Below, piece after piece: positions 31,451-41,100 of a stretch of DNA of 45,654 nt. The stretch is from a virus, in IMG/VR virus record IMGVR_UViG_3300009466_000006, positions 1-45,654 of that record. One strand, 5' to 3'. Under the pieces are notes generated by a model, which saw only the letters and a list, made by a program, of their open reading frames with translations, was not told where the DNA came from and ran no database searches. The position numbers and the translations under genes were made by a program. The first letter of the stretch is position 1; every line of letters begins with the position of its first letter.

Positions 31451-32092
31451 TCACGTTACCTTGTACCATTCTGTTGTGCTGTTGATGTAACCCGGTTCGT
31501 CAATAAGTTCATCGCATATTGGATCTCCGTAGCAAGTAGAACAGCAAGTTGAGCAATTCACCGTGATTGTTCCGCAGTAGTACGTGGGACAACCGCATTC
31601 TCCGTATCCTTGCCCAACGCCCGGAGGGCACGGGCTACCACTACACCCCCCACTGCAAGTGACGGAACACGGCTGGCACCCTACACAGCATTCATACGGG
31701 TTTTCTCGGCAACTGTAATTGTATTCTCGGCGTTCCATAAATGCAGGTGCAGACTGTGGCGCACCAGCGGCGTAACTGTAGGTAAGTGAGAATCTGGCAT
31801 CGACACTTGTGAGTGAGTACCTGCGCTTACCATCAACCGTTGACACATTCGCGGTTCCGCCCCCTGATATCAAGGTAGGTGTGTACACACCGGTATCAGC
31901 AGTGTTGGTTACCTCGAACACTCCTGTTGAAATATACGCAATGACTGGTGCGGGCGCTGATCCTAAAGTGGACGTTCTCCACGCGCCGCCAACTTTTACC
32001 GAGGACGACGCTACCGTCCTCCACACCCCGCCTACTTTGACGGCTGCTGAGGCGGGGGTCTTCCACACCCCACCGACCTTTACTCCAGACAT
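31451..32092 (-). CDS. Fibre-like protein with repeat and 16-cysteine C-terminus
   Basis: A 213-residue protein in the fibre block. The N-terminus has three near-identical units of about fifteen residues (KVGGVWKTPASAA, KVGGVWRTVASSS, KVGGAWRTSTLG). A beta region follows. Residues 130-200 hold sixteen cysteines in about seventy residues, many as CC, CxxC and CxxxC. Such density points to disulfides or metal binding at an exposed tip. It starts one base inside the next gene's stop. No close family known to me. Confidence 0.6.
   Translation of the reverse strand: MSGVKVGGVWKTPASAAVKVGGVWRTVASSSVKVGGAWRTSTLGSAPAPVIAYISTGVFEVTNTADTGVYTPTLISGGGTANVSTVDGKRRYSLTSVDARFSLTYSYAAGAPQSAPAFMERREYNYSCRENPYECCVGCQPCSVTCSGGCSGSPCPPGVGQGYGECGCPTYYCGTITVNCSTCCSTCYGDPICDELIDEPGYINSTTEWYKVT
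31950..32092 (-). repeat. Three ~45-bp tandem repeats in the fibre-like gene
   Basis: The 45-bp units encode KVGGVWKT-type segments and are well conserved in DNA, with AAAGT(C/A)GG(C/T)GG as the shared core. They form the N-terminal attachment part of the protein. Confidence 0.6.
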
Positions 32093-32886
32093 TAGACGTA
32101 CTTGATCCAGAGATCACCATCGGCGCCGCCAGATGGGTCGGCGGTAGAGATCGTAATTTGACGTGCTCCCTTAGAGCCGGTCGCGGTAGGTGACACGACG
32201 GTTGTGGTACCTGTGAACGTAGGGCTTGCGATTGGCGCTTTAGCGTTCAACTGGGTCTGAATAGCACTGGTAACACCGTCGATATAGCCAAGTTCAGTTG
32301 ACGATACGACCCCGATAGATGTCGCTGTTGGTAGGGCGACGGTTCCAGTAAAGGTAGGGCTAGCGCTGGGTGCCTTGGTGTTGATCTGGGTCTGGAGGGA
32401 ACTGGTGACCCCGTCGAGGTACCCAAGTTCAGTTGACGATACCGAACCTATTGATGTTGTTGAAGGAAGTGTGATCGTCCCTGTGAAGGTCGCCCCCGCG
32501 CTAGGTGCTTTAGCAGCAAGGTCACTGGTAAGACCCGTAACTGCCGACTGAGCAACTGTCATCGTGTTGTTTGCCGAGTTTATGATCTTGTTGGTCAAAG
32601 TCTGAGAGTCTGTAGTTCCCACGACGGTGCCGGAAACCGCAGAGATTGTCGTGTTGGCTGACTTAACACCCGCTTCGATGTTAGACAACCGGCTGGAGAG
32701 GTTCGTGTATGCAGTGGGGTTCGAGTATGTTCCTGACCACGTCGAGGAGAGCAGAGTGGTTCCAAGAGCAATCTGGACGGCGGTAACCTCGTCCTGAAGC
32801 AGGTTGACATGGCTGGCCATGACGGTATCAACAAGGTCCACCTTGGTCGTGAAAACCCGAACAGAACCCGGAAAAATTGCAGGCAT
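32092..32886 (-). CDS. Tail fibre protein with triple repeats
   Basis: A 264-residue fibre protein. An N-terminal anchor (FPGSVRVFTTKVDLVDTVMASHVN) precedes coiled-coil-like text and two-and-a-half repeats of SSTELGYLDGVTSSLQTQ followed by KAPSASPTFTGT, as in many phage fibre shafts. The C-terminal tip has GADGDLWIKYV. Start ATG 32886 follows GGAAGG. It likely forms trimers at the baseplate and may contact the host. Confidence 0.75.
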   Translation of the reverse strand: MPAIFPGSVRVFTTKVDLVDTVMASHVNLLQDEVTAVQIALGTTLLSSTWSGTYSNPTAYTNLSSRLSNIEAGVKSANTTISAVSGTVVGTTDSQTLTNKIINSANNTMTVAQSAVTGLTSDLAAKAPSAGATFTGTITLPSTTSIGSVSSTELGYLDGVTSSLQTQINTKAPSASPTFTGTVALPTATSIGVVSSTELGYIDGVTSAIQTQLNAKAPIASPTFTGTTTVVSPTATGSKGARQITISTADPSGGADGDLWIKYV

Positions 32887-32964
32887 AGGCACCTTCCTTA
32901 CGTCGTCTTAATTGTGGCTCGTCCACGCGTCGAGGTCTGGGTTAAATCAACCTTTATGTTGGAC

Positions 32965-33255
32965 CTACAGACCTTCCAGAGCAGCGACCCGAGCAGCCAA
33001 CTCTGAGATCTGCTGTAGTAGGGCGTATCCGTCATTGATCTTGGTCATACCCATCCAGACAGGGAAGTCCTTGTCGCCATTTTCGTAGGTGACCCAAACC
33101 TGCTCACCCGCGTCAGGGACAACTATGTACCCAGAACTGACAATTGGCCAGATCCAGTCGGTAATAGCGTTGCCGCTCATGGCAGGGATCATGACTTTAA
33201 TCCTGCCTAGGGAACTAGGGTCCCTGTTGTCGGCAACAATCGCCCTGTAAATCAA
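32965..33255 (-). CDS. gp5-like OB-fold baseplate spike protein, short
   Basis: A 96-residue protein matching the OB domain of T4 gp5/VgrG-type spikes: PSSLGRIKVMIPAMSG, then WIWPIVSSG, VPDAGEQVWVTYENGDKDFPVWMG. The C-terminus has a short coiled coil. It lacks the lysozyme domain of T4 gp5; the tape measure carries muralytic domains instead. The start is TTG at 33255 with GGAGG about ten bases before it, overlapping the upstream stop (TTGA). Confidence 0.7.
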   Translation of the reverse strand: MIYRAIVADNRDPSSLGRIKVMIPAMSGNAITDWIWPIVSSGYIVVPDAGEQVWVTYENGDKDFPVWMGMTKINDGYALLQQISELAARVAALEGL

Positions 33256-34805
33256 GCCCCGAGACCTCCTGTGACGGTTAACGTGAGGCCGTCGTCAAGA
33301 AGAATAAAGATCTCATCGGGATCGGCCGTTAGCGTTCCTGAACTTCCCACGTCTGAGTCTCTTTTAAGAACCGTGACAGACACCCCTCGGGTGACTCCTA
33401 GAGAGGCGACCGCAGAAACAATGTCTGAGGTGACTATTGATGCTCCGAAAGGAATTCTTGCGTAATCAAACTGTTCAAAAAGTGTCTGCTTGATGATACG
33501 GAAGGTGTCGACCTGACGCAAAGAGTCAATGGACTCCACTTCAACGGAGATCTCAAGTGGCGTGTACACAGGGCTGGATACCGTCAATGACGAACCCGCG
33601 AGAGATGCCAAGCCCACTGTCTCAGAGACTTCGCTTATCAGGCCAGTCATTTCTGTGGTTTCATCCCAAGTGGACGTGGCCTCGTTGTACTCAAATCCGG
33701 GGCGCTGCTCTGCCGATCCAGTATTTCGGTACGGAGCCACCGCAAGTAAGACTGTGTTTGCAATCTCAGCCTGCGCACTTGCTTTCCCACAAGTCGATAG
33801 GGACAGTGCAATGTTCTGATAGTCCTCAAGAGTGACCGCTCGTGTTGCAGTTCTGTAGGCTTGTCGAGCGTTATACCGAATGGATTCTGTGTCTTCAGGG
33901 TCTGTACCTCCTGTGGCCGCAGCGTCGTTTGTGACACTGAGCGAGCCAATAAGAACAGCAAGCCCTGACGATTCCACCCCGGGGATCGCAGTGATTTCAC
34001 GGATAGTTCCGCTCGGGACGTTTCCGTAGATTCCGTCGACAACCCTGTAAGACGCGTATATGTAGTGACCGGATGACGGAACAAGACCCGACACACCATC
34101 GCCAAATTCAACGTAGGTCACTTCTGATCCTGTGTCTCTAACGGTGTACACGCGTGAGAGCGGTGAGTAATCGTAGAGGTGGTCAACGCGCCTCCACGGA
34201 ATGTAGTTGACCCCGTCGTACACGTACACTTGTACGGAGTTTGCTAGAACGTTAGATTCAGGGACCTCAAAGATTTGACCGGATGACCCGTAGGAGATAC
34301 CAAGAGCCTCACCGTACCCAAGTTCGCCTCCCTGTGTGACCCCTTGAACGGCAGAGACTGTGCCGGTGCTTTCAGAAGCGATAGTTAGTTCTTCGTCGGT
34401 CTCAAATGGAATAGATAGAGTGAGGTCATTGACGGAAACACGCGCCGACACCACTGTTTTTGCAGGAATAGAGATGGGCAGCGTGGACGTATTAACAAAG
34501 GTCACGTCAACCGTGGCGGGGGAGTACCCCGCAAATGAGTACCCAAAATCTCTGGCCAGTGCAATGACGTTGGAACGCTTGCGAGCGGTGGAAAGAGAAG
34601 ACTCATTGGCCGCACGGTCGATGTAGTACGACATAAGGTCGCCCATGAATGCAAACGCCTCAACAAGCGCCAACCCAAAATCTGTGGGGTCATCACCTGC
34701 CCACTCAGGTATTTTTGCTTGAACCCGAGAGACCATGTCGTCCCGCAGGGACTGGTAATCCCTTGACGTGTAGTCAACTTGTATTGGTAAAGCAGTGTCA
34801 GCCAT
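33252..34805 (-). CDS. Baseplate wedge protein, gp6/J-like
   Basis: A 517-residue wedge protein. The N-terminal IQVDYTSRDYQSLRDDMVSRVQAKIPEW, then DPTDFGLALVEAFAFMGDLMSYYID and ARKRSNVIALARDFGY, is the standard opening of J-like/gp6 baseplate proteins; later VVDGIYGNVPSGTI and GTDPEDTESIRYNARQAYRT are also diagnostic. It forms the ring that clamps the hub. AGGT lies before the ATG. Confidence 0.85.
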   Translation of the reverse strand: MADTALPIQVDYTSRDYQSLRDDMVSRVQAKIPEWAGDDPTDFGLALVEAFAFMGDLMSYYIDRAANESSLSTARKRSNVIALARDFGYSFAGYSPATVDVTFVNTSTLPISIPAKTVVSARVSVNDLTLSIPFETDEELTIASESTGTVSAVQGVTQGGELGYGEALGISYGSSGQIFEVPESNVLANSVQVYVYDGVNYIPWRRVDHLYDYSPLSRVYTVRDTGSEVTYVEFGDGVSGLVPSSGHYIYASYRVVDGIYGNVPSGTIREITAIPGVESSGLAVLIGSLSVTNDAAATGGTDPEDTESIRYNARQAYRTATRAVTLEDYQNIALSLSTCGKASAQAEIANTVLLAVAPYRNTGSAEQRPGFEYNEATSTWDETTEMTGLISEVSETVGLASLAGSSLTVSSPVYTPLEISVEVESIDSLRQVDTFRIIKQTLFEQFDYARIPFGASIVTSDIVSAVASLGVTRGVSVTVLKRDSDVGSSGTLTADPDEIFILLDDGLTLTVTGGLGA

Positions 34806-34816
34806 AAAAGTACCTA

Positions 34817-35176
34817 TCAGATCGAAACGGTGTACGTCGTTGAATTTGTTTCTTCAAACTTGGGGATACGGTAGATAACGTTCAAGGACACAGTTCCAAA
34901 CTCTGTCTCTTCAAGTTCTGTCCTGACGAAATCAACTTCGGGAAGCCATGCCAAGAACGCGGCCTGAATCTGACCGTCAGCAAAGCCCGGAGCATCAAGT
35001 GCAATATCAAACAAGTTGTTTGGCAGTGAGCACCCGAAATCATTGCGCATCACCCTCTCGCCAAGGGCCGTAGACACTACGGTTCTGACTTTGTCCGCCC
35101 ATATTTTTTGCAGGTCCGTTGAGGTAGCAACGTTGCCGAAACTATCGAGTCGGAAAGGTAGGCTAATGGCTTTCAT
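34817..35176 (-). CDS. Baseplate wedge protein, gp25-like
   Basis: A 119-residue gp25/W-like lysozyme-fold wedge protein. Diagnostic pieces are LRDSFGNVAT-type start text with RLDSFGN, then KVRTVVSTALGERVMRNDFGCSLPNNLF and a last strand IYRIPKFEE. It sits on the tail sheath side of the wedge. GGAGAATGACC lies before the ATG. It precedes the gp6-like gene in the usual order. Confidence 0.85.
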   Translation of the reverse strand: MKAISLPFRLDSFGNVATSTDLQKIWADKVRTVVSTALGERVMRNDFGCSLPNNLFDIALDAPGFADGQIQAAFLAWLPEVDFVRTELEETEFGTVSLNVIYRIPKFEETNSTTYTVSI

Positions 35177-35213
35177 AAGGTCATTCTCCGCAATTCAATG
35201 GCTATTTGTGGTC

Positions 35214-36500
35214 TTAACTATGTACCCAACGTCCCGTGAGGCTCTCTTTTTTGGATGTTCCCACGACGAATCCTGTCCGAACAGCCTGCAGCCTCGTCTT
35301 GGTCACCTCGTTGCTGCTAAAGCCCTCGACAAGGTCGGTCTCGTAGTTGCGGGTTGCCTGTCTGCGGCTACGAGGTGTGTACCGAACGCCGTTGACCGAG
35401 TCAGTCGACACTACGAGGTCGCATGTGTAGGTCGGGTCGATTCCCCTGCTAATCCTGTGCGTAACTTCTTTTACCAGCCAGTACCCGCCAAGAGAGCGGT
35501 CTTTCAAGGCCAACTCCACCGTACGGTACGGGCTAAACAGGGAATTTCCCGACGCTTGTACCCGAGCATCGATAGCCATGAGGCCACTTTCCGAGGCTCC
35601 CTTGGCCAGTAACTCGGCCTCTTGCCTGCTGTGGGCAACAGATTTTGACCCCATAAACCTGTCGTACTTTGACCTACTGGATTTATTACGGTAAATCACC
35701 GACTCGGGAGCCTTTCGGATAAACTCTACTTCACTGGTCTCGGGCGACACCGAAACAAAGACCGCAGGATCAGATAGCCGGTCCTCGTCGTCTGAGGTGT
35801 CTCCCACCCACGTATCTACATGCTCGACAGTTGGGACAGGGTACTGATACGTGTTATCCCACGCGTAATCACTGAGAAGTGGGGCCCTACTAACACTTGC
35901 TCTGGCGTAGTCAGAAAGTGGCATGAAGAACATGGTTGTTCCCTCGACACGCAGAATGTACCCAGACCTCTTGGCAAGTTTATTAAGAAACTCCCAATAT
36001 GTCTCTCCCGTTTGGCTCACCGTAGCCCTGCGCAATCCGTGTTGCTTAGTAATAACTCTAAAACCAAACCGCTCACCGATGTCAGTAACAATCTCAGCCG
36101 CAGTTCTATTCGTATAAGTTTTCTGAGAAGTTTCTCTCAAGGAACGTGAAGCAGCGACACACACCACGTCTCTCTCGTATCTGTTGTCTTCAGTAGACAC
36201 CAGTCGAACATGCGTCACGTACCCAAAGAAGTACCCCCGGTCGTCCCTATTATTAGAAGACCAGAAGATGATCTTTATAGGGGTCCCTGAACTCAACTTG
36301 TTAAACCAGTCCAGATGCTTGGACGCAATTCGGACGACGGCCGTATCGTGCTCACCAATTTTTTGATGAACGTCTAGTCTTTTGTACGTGACAGTATTTT
36401 TTTCAAAAGGGGTTAAGGGAAACGTTGCCCCAAAACCACCAACCAAGTGTTTCTTAACTGGTTTAGGAGCGCTTCCAGATCTTGAGAGAGTAGTGCTCAC
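35214..36500 (-). CDS. Baseplate hub protein, gp27/D-like
   Basis: A 428-residue hub protein. DRGYFFGYVTHV and the text SRSLRETSQKTYTNRTAAEIV followed by GETYWEFLNKLAKRSGYILRVEG are typical of late-control D/gp27 proteins, which form the base of the tail tube and hold the spike. The C-terminal end is basic. The start is a GTG overlapping the upstream stop (GTGA). Confidence 0.8.
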   Translation of the reverse strand: MSTTLSRSGSAPKPVKKHLVGGFGATFPLTPFEKNTVTYKRLDVHQKIGEHDTAVVRIASKHLDWFNKLSSGTPIKIIFWSSNNRDDRGYFFGYVTHVRLVSTEDNRYERDVVCVAASRSLRETSQKTYTNRTAAEIVTDIGERFGFRVITKQHGLRRATVSQTGETYWEFLNKLAKRSGYILRVEGTTMFFMPLSDYARASVSRAPLLSDYAWDNTYQYPVPTVEHVDTWVGDTSDDEDRLSDPAVFVSVSPETSEVEFIRKAPESVIYRNKSSRSKYDRFMGSKSVAHSRQEAELLAKGASESGLMAIDARVQASGNSLFSPYRTVELALKDRSLGGYWLVKEVTHRISRGIDPTYTCDLVVSTDSVNGVRYTPRSRRQATRNYETDLVEGFSSNEVTKTRLQAVRTGFVVGTSKKESLTGRWVHS

Positions 36501-36775
36501 GGAAACACCACAGTTGTTCCCGCAGTTATGGACATAGGGTCAAGAATCTCAGGGTTTTCGTCAAGAAAGACCCACCATCGGTCAGGCTTACCAAATAGAC
36601 GGGAACCTACCCTGTCCACACGCACACCTTCTCGCCACTTGGTGCTCGTTTTCACTCGGTAGTCTGAAGGTACGTAAGGATTGACGCGCATTACTGTCGG
36701 TCGAGTTGTCTGTGTGCGACCGTCTAAGTAGTAAGTGACTGGCTGGTTCGCATACCTGCTGGATGTACTTATCAT
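36497..36775 (-). CDS. gp53/LysM-like baseplate protein
   Basis: A 92-residue protein ending with VDRVGSRLFGKPDRWWVFLDENPEILDP and a ITAGTTVVFP strand, the LysM-like layout of tail X and T4 gp53 baseplate proteins. These stabilise the wedge or bind peptidoglycan. ATGA overlap with the upstream gene. Confidence 0.7.
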   Translation of the reverse strand: MISTSSRYANQPVTYYLDGRTQTTRPTVMRVNPYVPSDYRVKTSTKWREGVRVDRVGSRLFGKPDRWWVFLDENPEILDPMSITAGTTVVFP

Positions 36776-37899
36776 CTGTACCCAAACCTTCTTTCTGCCG
36801 CTCCTGTCGTCGGCTGAAACTCAGAACTCTTGTCGGGCTTGTCTGTATCCCAACCAATGACGTCGGGAATTCTTTCAAATCCCAGAGAGACCTCGGTGTA
36901 GGTAGGGATCATGTCGGGCGTGAACATTATGTGCGTGTACGAGACAGAGGCGACACGTACTCTGTAAATCATTGTCTTACTTAAGTAGAGCATCAACGGG
37001 ACACTAAATGCAAGACCAACATCTGCGGTAAAACCTCTGTAGGTTGTCTTCCATTGACGCCCAAGCATTGTCCTGAACAGGTAGTCAAGGTCATACATGG
37101 TGCCCTGCTTGGCTATTGAAGAGATATCAAGTAGGTCAACTCTAGAGTTAACGCCCGCGACGTCTTTAATAGATATTGGAAGTTGCTGCGCCCCAACCGA
37201 ACCGTAAGTGCTTCCAATAATCGTTTGATCTCCAGCCCGGAGCCTACTGAGGACGGACTGCACAACACCCATATCGTCCACGCGGCTAATAGGAAAAGAC
37301 ATTCCGATTGAGGCACCCGTGCTAGATATTCCAGACGGAAGTGCTGTTGATTGGCCAGAAAAAATATACGACGTGTTTACCCCTCGGATGAGACCCGTCT
37401 CAAACGAGAGAGTCACAGGGTTGTACATAAACCTAAAGCCATACTTCTTTCCATCAGGAAATAGATTGTTTATGGTTGCTGCATTAGGTTTGGGGCCAGT
37501 GGATGTAGTGCCGGAGGATGTCTCTTGGGTGCTTTGGTTTCTTCTTTGTATTTCTTCTGCTGCGGCACGGCCCCCCGTTACCAAATAATTTTTACGCTCC
37601 TCTTCGTCCACCCCGGTAGCACCCTCACCCTCCACGTATTCGTCATCTTCATTTTCAGTCCAGTCTTCAGGAAAAGAGGTGTCTGGAATTATGAAGCCTT
37701 TTCGGTTCAAGACTTGCGACCTGCTCATTTTAAGAAGTTCATATGTCTTAGGGTCGTTCATATTGGGGCGTCCCTCACGGTCCCAGACAACATCGTGACC
37801 GGGCATGGTTTCTGCGTCGGCGCTAATAAGTGCGGGCGCGTTAAACTCGATTGTGTATGAGACTGGCTTACTCGTTTTAGGTAATGGTTCTGGAGCCAT
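36772..37899 (-). CDS. Baseplate/tail protein, unassigned, 375 aa
   Basis: A 375-residue structural protein. The N-terminal third is acidic and low complexity (ENEDDEYVEGEGATGVDEEER), the rest beta-rich (YGFRFMYNPVTLSF, SIGMSFPISRVDD, YRVRVASVSYTHIMF). The FMYNP text is seen in minor tail proteins that sit between tape measure and hub. No catalytic features. The role is inferred from position. Confidence 0.55.
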   Translation of the reverse strand: MAPEPLPKTSKPVSYTIEFNAPALISADAETMPGHDVVWDREGRPNMNDPKTYELLKMSRSQVLNRKGFIIPDTSFPEDWTENEDDEYVEGEGATGVDEEERKNYLVTGGRAAAEEIQRRNQSTQETSSGTTSTGPKPNAATINNLFPDGKKYGFRFMYNPVTLSFETGLIRGVNTSYIFSGQSTALPSGISSTGASIGMSFPISRVDDMGVVQSVLSRLRAGDQTIIGSTYGSVGAQQLPISIKDVAGVNSRVDLLDISSIAKQGTMYDLDYLFRTMLGRQWKTTYRGFTADVGLAFSVPLMLYLSKTMIYRVRVASVSYTHIMFTPDMIPTYTEVSLGFERIPDVIGWDTDKPDKSSEFQPTTGAAERRFGYR

Positions 37900-37901
37900 C
37901 T

Positions 37902-38120
37902 TTACGCACCTGTCCTGTTCCTGATGTACCGCTCCGTAGTTCTATCCCCCGGAAATTCATACAGATAGGTTTCGTAGTTAGTGGGTTGAACCCACACTCT
38001 TGAAGAGAGCGAAGCCAAAAGTCTCGTGTACAGAACGTCTTTTGGCTGTTGAGAGTACGTCGTTGCAGAACTAGGCAGCAAAGGGCGTGATCCAAAACTC
38101 ACAATGTCGGAAGTGTTCAT
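37902..38120 (-). CDS. Small tail-module protein, 72 aa
   Basis: Unrecognised. Ser/Thr-rich N-terminus, then RVWVQPTNYETYLYEFPGDRTTERYI with several aromatics, ending RNRTGA. ATGA overlap with the tape measure stop, with GGTAGG just upstream. It lies between tape measure and the baseplate gene, where tail-completion or initiator factors are commonly encoded. Confidence 0.5.
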   Translation of the reverse strand: MNTSDIVSFGSRPLLPSSATTYSQQPKDVLYTRLLASLSSRVWVQPTNYETYLYEFPGDRTTERYIRNRTGA

Positions 38121-41100
38121 GACCTACCTACTCTTGAGACTCTCTCTTTACTCTCTAAAAGTGCAATGACCTTGTTAGCAAAGCGCTCTGCCTCATCATC
38201 AGAGGCACGCTCTATGTTCAAGTTCACCGTCACGGGCTGCTTTGATCCCCCACCGTTCAAGGCTTCCCGGAGCGCGTCACGAAAATCCTGAGCAACAGCC
38301 GCAGGGAAAATCATCTCGCCTTGATGCACGTTGACAGCACCGTCTCGGGATACTGTCTCCATTCCGTGTGAAGCACTTTGCGCTCGTGTCTCGTACTCCT
38401 TGTAGTAGGTAGCCGCTTTCCCGTACTGGGGGCTTACCCATGATGCCCAGTTTTTGCCCTTTTGCGACATATACGCCGCAGCACGGGCATTGATCATCGG
38501 GTCAAAGAGGTCTTCTTTTGCTTGATACCCGGGAACGTACTGTTGAAACTTCCTGCTGCGTTCCGCTTCGAGGTTGCCCAGCATGTTGATTTGAAATATG
38601 CCATATGAATCATCGGGCGGAACTTTATTGTGCGATGTCGGGTTTCCACCGGATTCCCGCATAGCAATAGCCCACGCCTCCCGATGTCGTTCTCCGACAA
38701 AGCCTGCAGCGGTAAGCCAACTGCTGAGGCTTCCTGATGGTTTCTTACCTGAGTAAGGAGCGCCCCCATTGCCGTCAGTGGATGGGCCTCCGGGGGTATC
38801 TGCCGCTCTAGTGTCGTTGACTTTTGGAGATCCCGCTCCAAGACCTTCAAACACAGATACAAGATTGGTTGTGAGCACACTTGCATTTGTGGCAAGACTT
38901 CCCGTATTGATACTTGAGGTTGTGAACGAGCCCATGCTCGGGGTCGATGATCCAAATCCAGACAGACTGGTTGAGGACACTGTTGAGAACTGATTGGCGT
39001 ACTGAACCTTGGCTCCGATACCAGAAGACGGAAGTATTGCCGAACTCTTTTCAGGCGCTGCCAGCAAGTTCTGCACAGGCTTGTCTGAAGAGGTTGAGCC
39101 CCCAATATCAACGCCACTGGGTGACTCTGTAATACCCGAAATTCGTCGAGCGCCTACGTATCGGCTTGAGTACCAACTGCTAATAGGGCCTCTGACGGTT
39201 CCATCGTCAGGATTTGCCGCGTGGACGTGCTCATTGTTTCCAGCGTAAATTGAGACGTGACCTGTCTTTTTTTCGTCATGAGTTTTCCACAGCAGTAGGT
39301 CCCCGGGCTGCCAGTCGTCTCTGTCAACTGGTGTTCCTATATTTAAGTAGGAGTCTGAGTAACCGGGGACAGACTTGCCAAACTGCTTGTACACGTATTG
39401 CGTAAATGTTGAGCAGTCCCAACCGTTTTCAGGGTTAGGAGGTCCTTTTCTGTTTTCAGGTTTTACGTACGGGGTGCCGACAAATTGACTGGCAAACGCG
39501 ACAATTTGCTCCCCCTGCAGTCCACCTTTGCTGAACGATTTTGAAGGGCTGGCAAAACCAGAACCAAAGTCGTGACCCATGGAGTTTATTTTGTTTAGCG
39601 TATCAACGCCGACTGTCTGTACGGCTCTGGCATTTACGACGTACTCACCAGCGCTGACGTTGGCGCTGATGTTGTCTTGTGTAGATCCGCCGTTGCCTTT
39701 GATCGGTCCCCCGTCAGCAAACCCGGGAATGAGAAAACCGACGCCGCCGCCTATGATTCCAGATAAAATAGGGCCTAGAGTGTTGCCACCCGTCGCGGTC
39801 TGCGTGACTCCTTTGAGCGCCAGACCGAAGTCACTAACAACTCCGGTGACGTCGATGAACTGTGATACCAGCGAGGAGGTCACCTGTTCTGCGTTGGTAC
39901 CTGCAACGAACCCACTGAGAAGTCCCTCGCTGGAGTCCATGACCATGGTTCCGTAGTTTGTGTTGATGTCACCCGTTGCTGCCATGGGTGAAGAATTTTC
40001 GTTAAGGCCGTACTTCTTGGCCAACTCTGTAGCGCTATTTTTTCCTTCTTTGAGTCCTAGTCGAATTCCTTTGCGGCCACCTTCTTTGACTTTTAACCTA
40101 AGAAATTGGATTGCCTGCGCGTAGAGTGCGGGCTGCTGTCCGTACAGTTCATTAAGGTCCGCCCCTACGAAACCCATGGCTATGTCTCGGTCTAGTTGCG
40201 CCTCTGTGACGTTGTTGTCGGGGTACCAACGGCTCCACAACTGGTCCATAACCGCGCCGACATCTTTGAGGTTACCTTTTGAGTCGACGGTAGAGATACC
40301 GATTCCTAGTAACTTGTCCGATATTCCTGTAGAGCCTTGGTAAAGGGCCATTGATCCCTGAACGGAAGCGACGTTGTTCATCCCTGTCATCTGGTACATA
40401 AATCCAGCAGTCGTGAGCATTTCATCTTGGGTCTTACCCATGTTCATGGTGAAACTGCTGGCCGTCATGGCCGCAGACGCTGCTACAGGATCAAATGTTC
40501 CAGAAGATCCACTGTTTATCCCTTGAAGAATTCTCTGGTTGGTTGCTTTGTTTTGGTAGGGACCCGCTGTCGAGTACGCCGTCTGGAACAGCATGGACTG
40601 GTTAGTGACGGCGTCCTGCGTACTTGGAGTTCCGTTCCATGCAGCGGCTCCGACGCCAGCCGCAATCTTGAGGCCGCCAAACGAATTTCCCCCGTGGGCT
40701 GGTCCATTACTTGATGGGACAAGTCCGCCGCCTCGACCGCCCCCGTAGTTGCCCCCGCCTGTTGTGGCGACTGTGTTCCCACCCCCACCTGAACGTACAA
40801 CGTCGGTGCTCTGGCCACCAAAAGTAGCCACTGCTTTTCCGAACCGAGTTCCGTTGCCTCCGCCGCCACCTTGTACGGCAACCTCGGTGCTTTGGCTTCC
40901 GAATAAGGCGACTGCTTTTCCAAACCTGTTAACCGCGTCAGACGTAGTGGACTTAACTTCTGAACCAGACTTGGCCGAGGTTATGGTCTGCGCGACGGAA
41001 CCGATGATTCCAAGCGAGGTTGGCATGACGGAACCGACAGAGCCTTGCGGCGCACTTGACCGGGTACCGCCGCCAATCTTAGACACATCACTCTTAGCAG

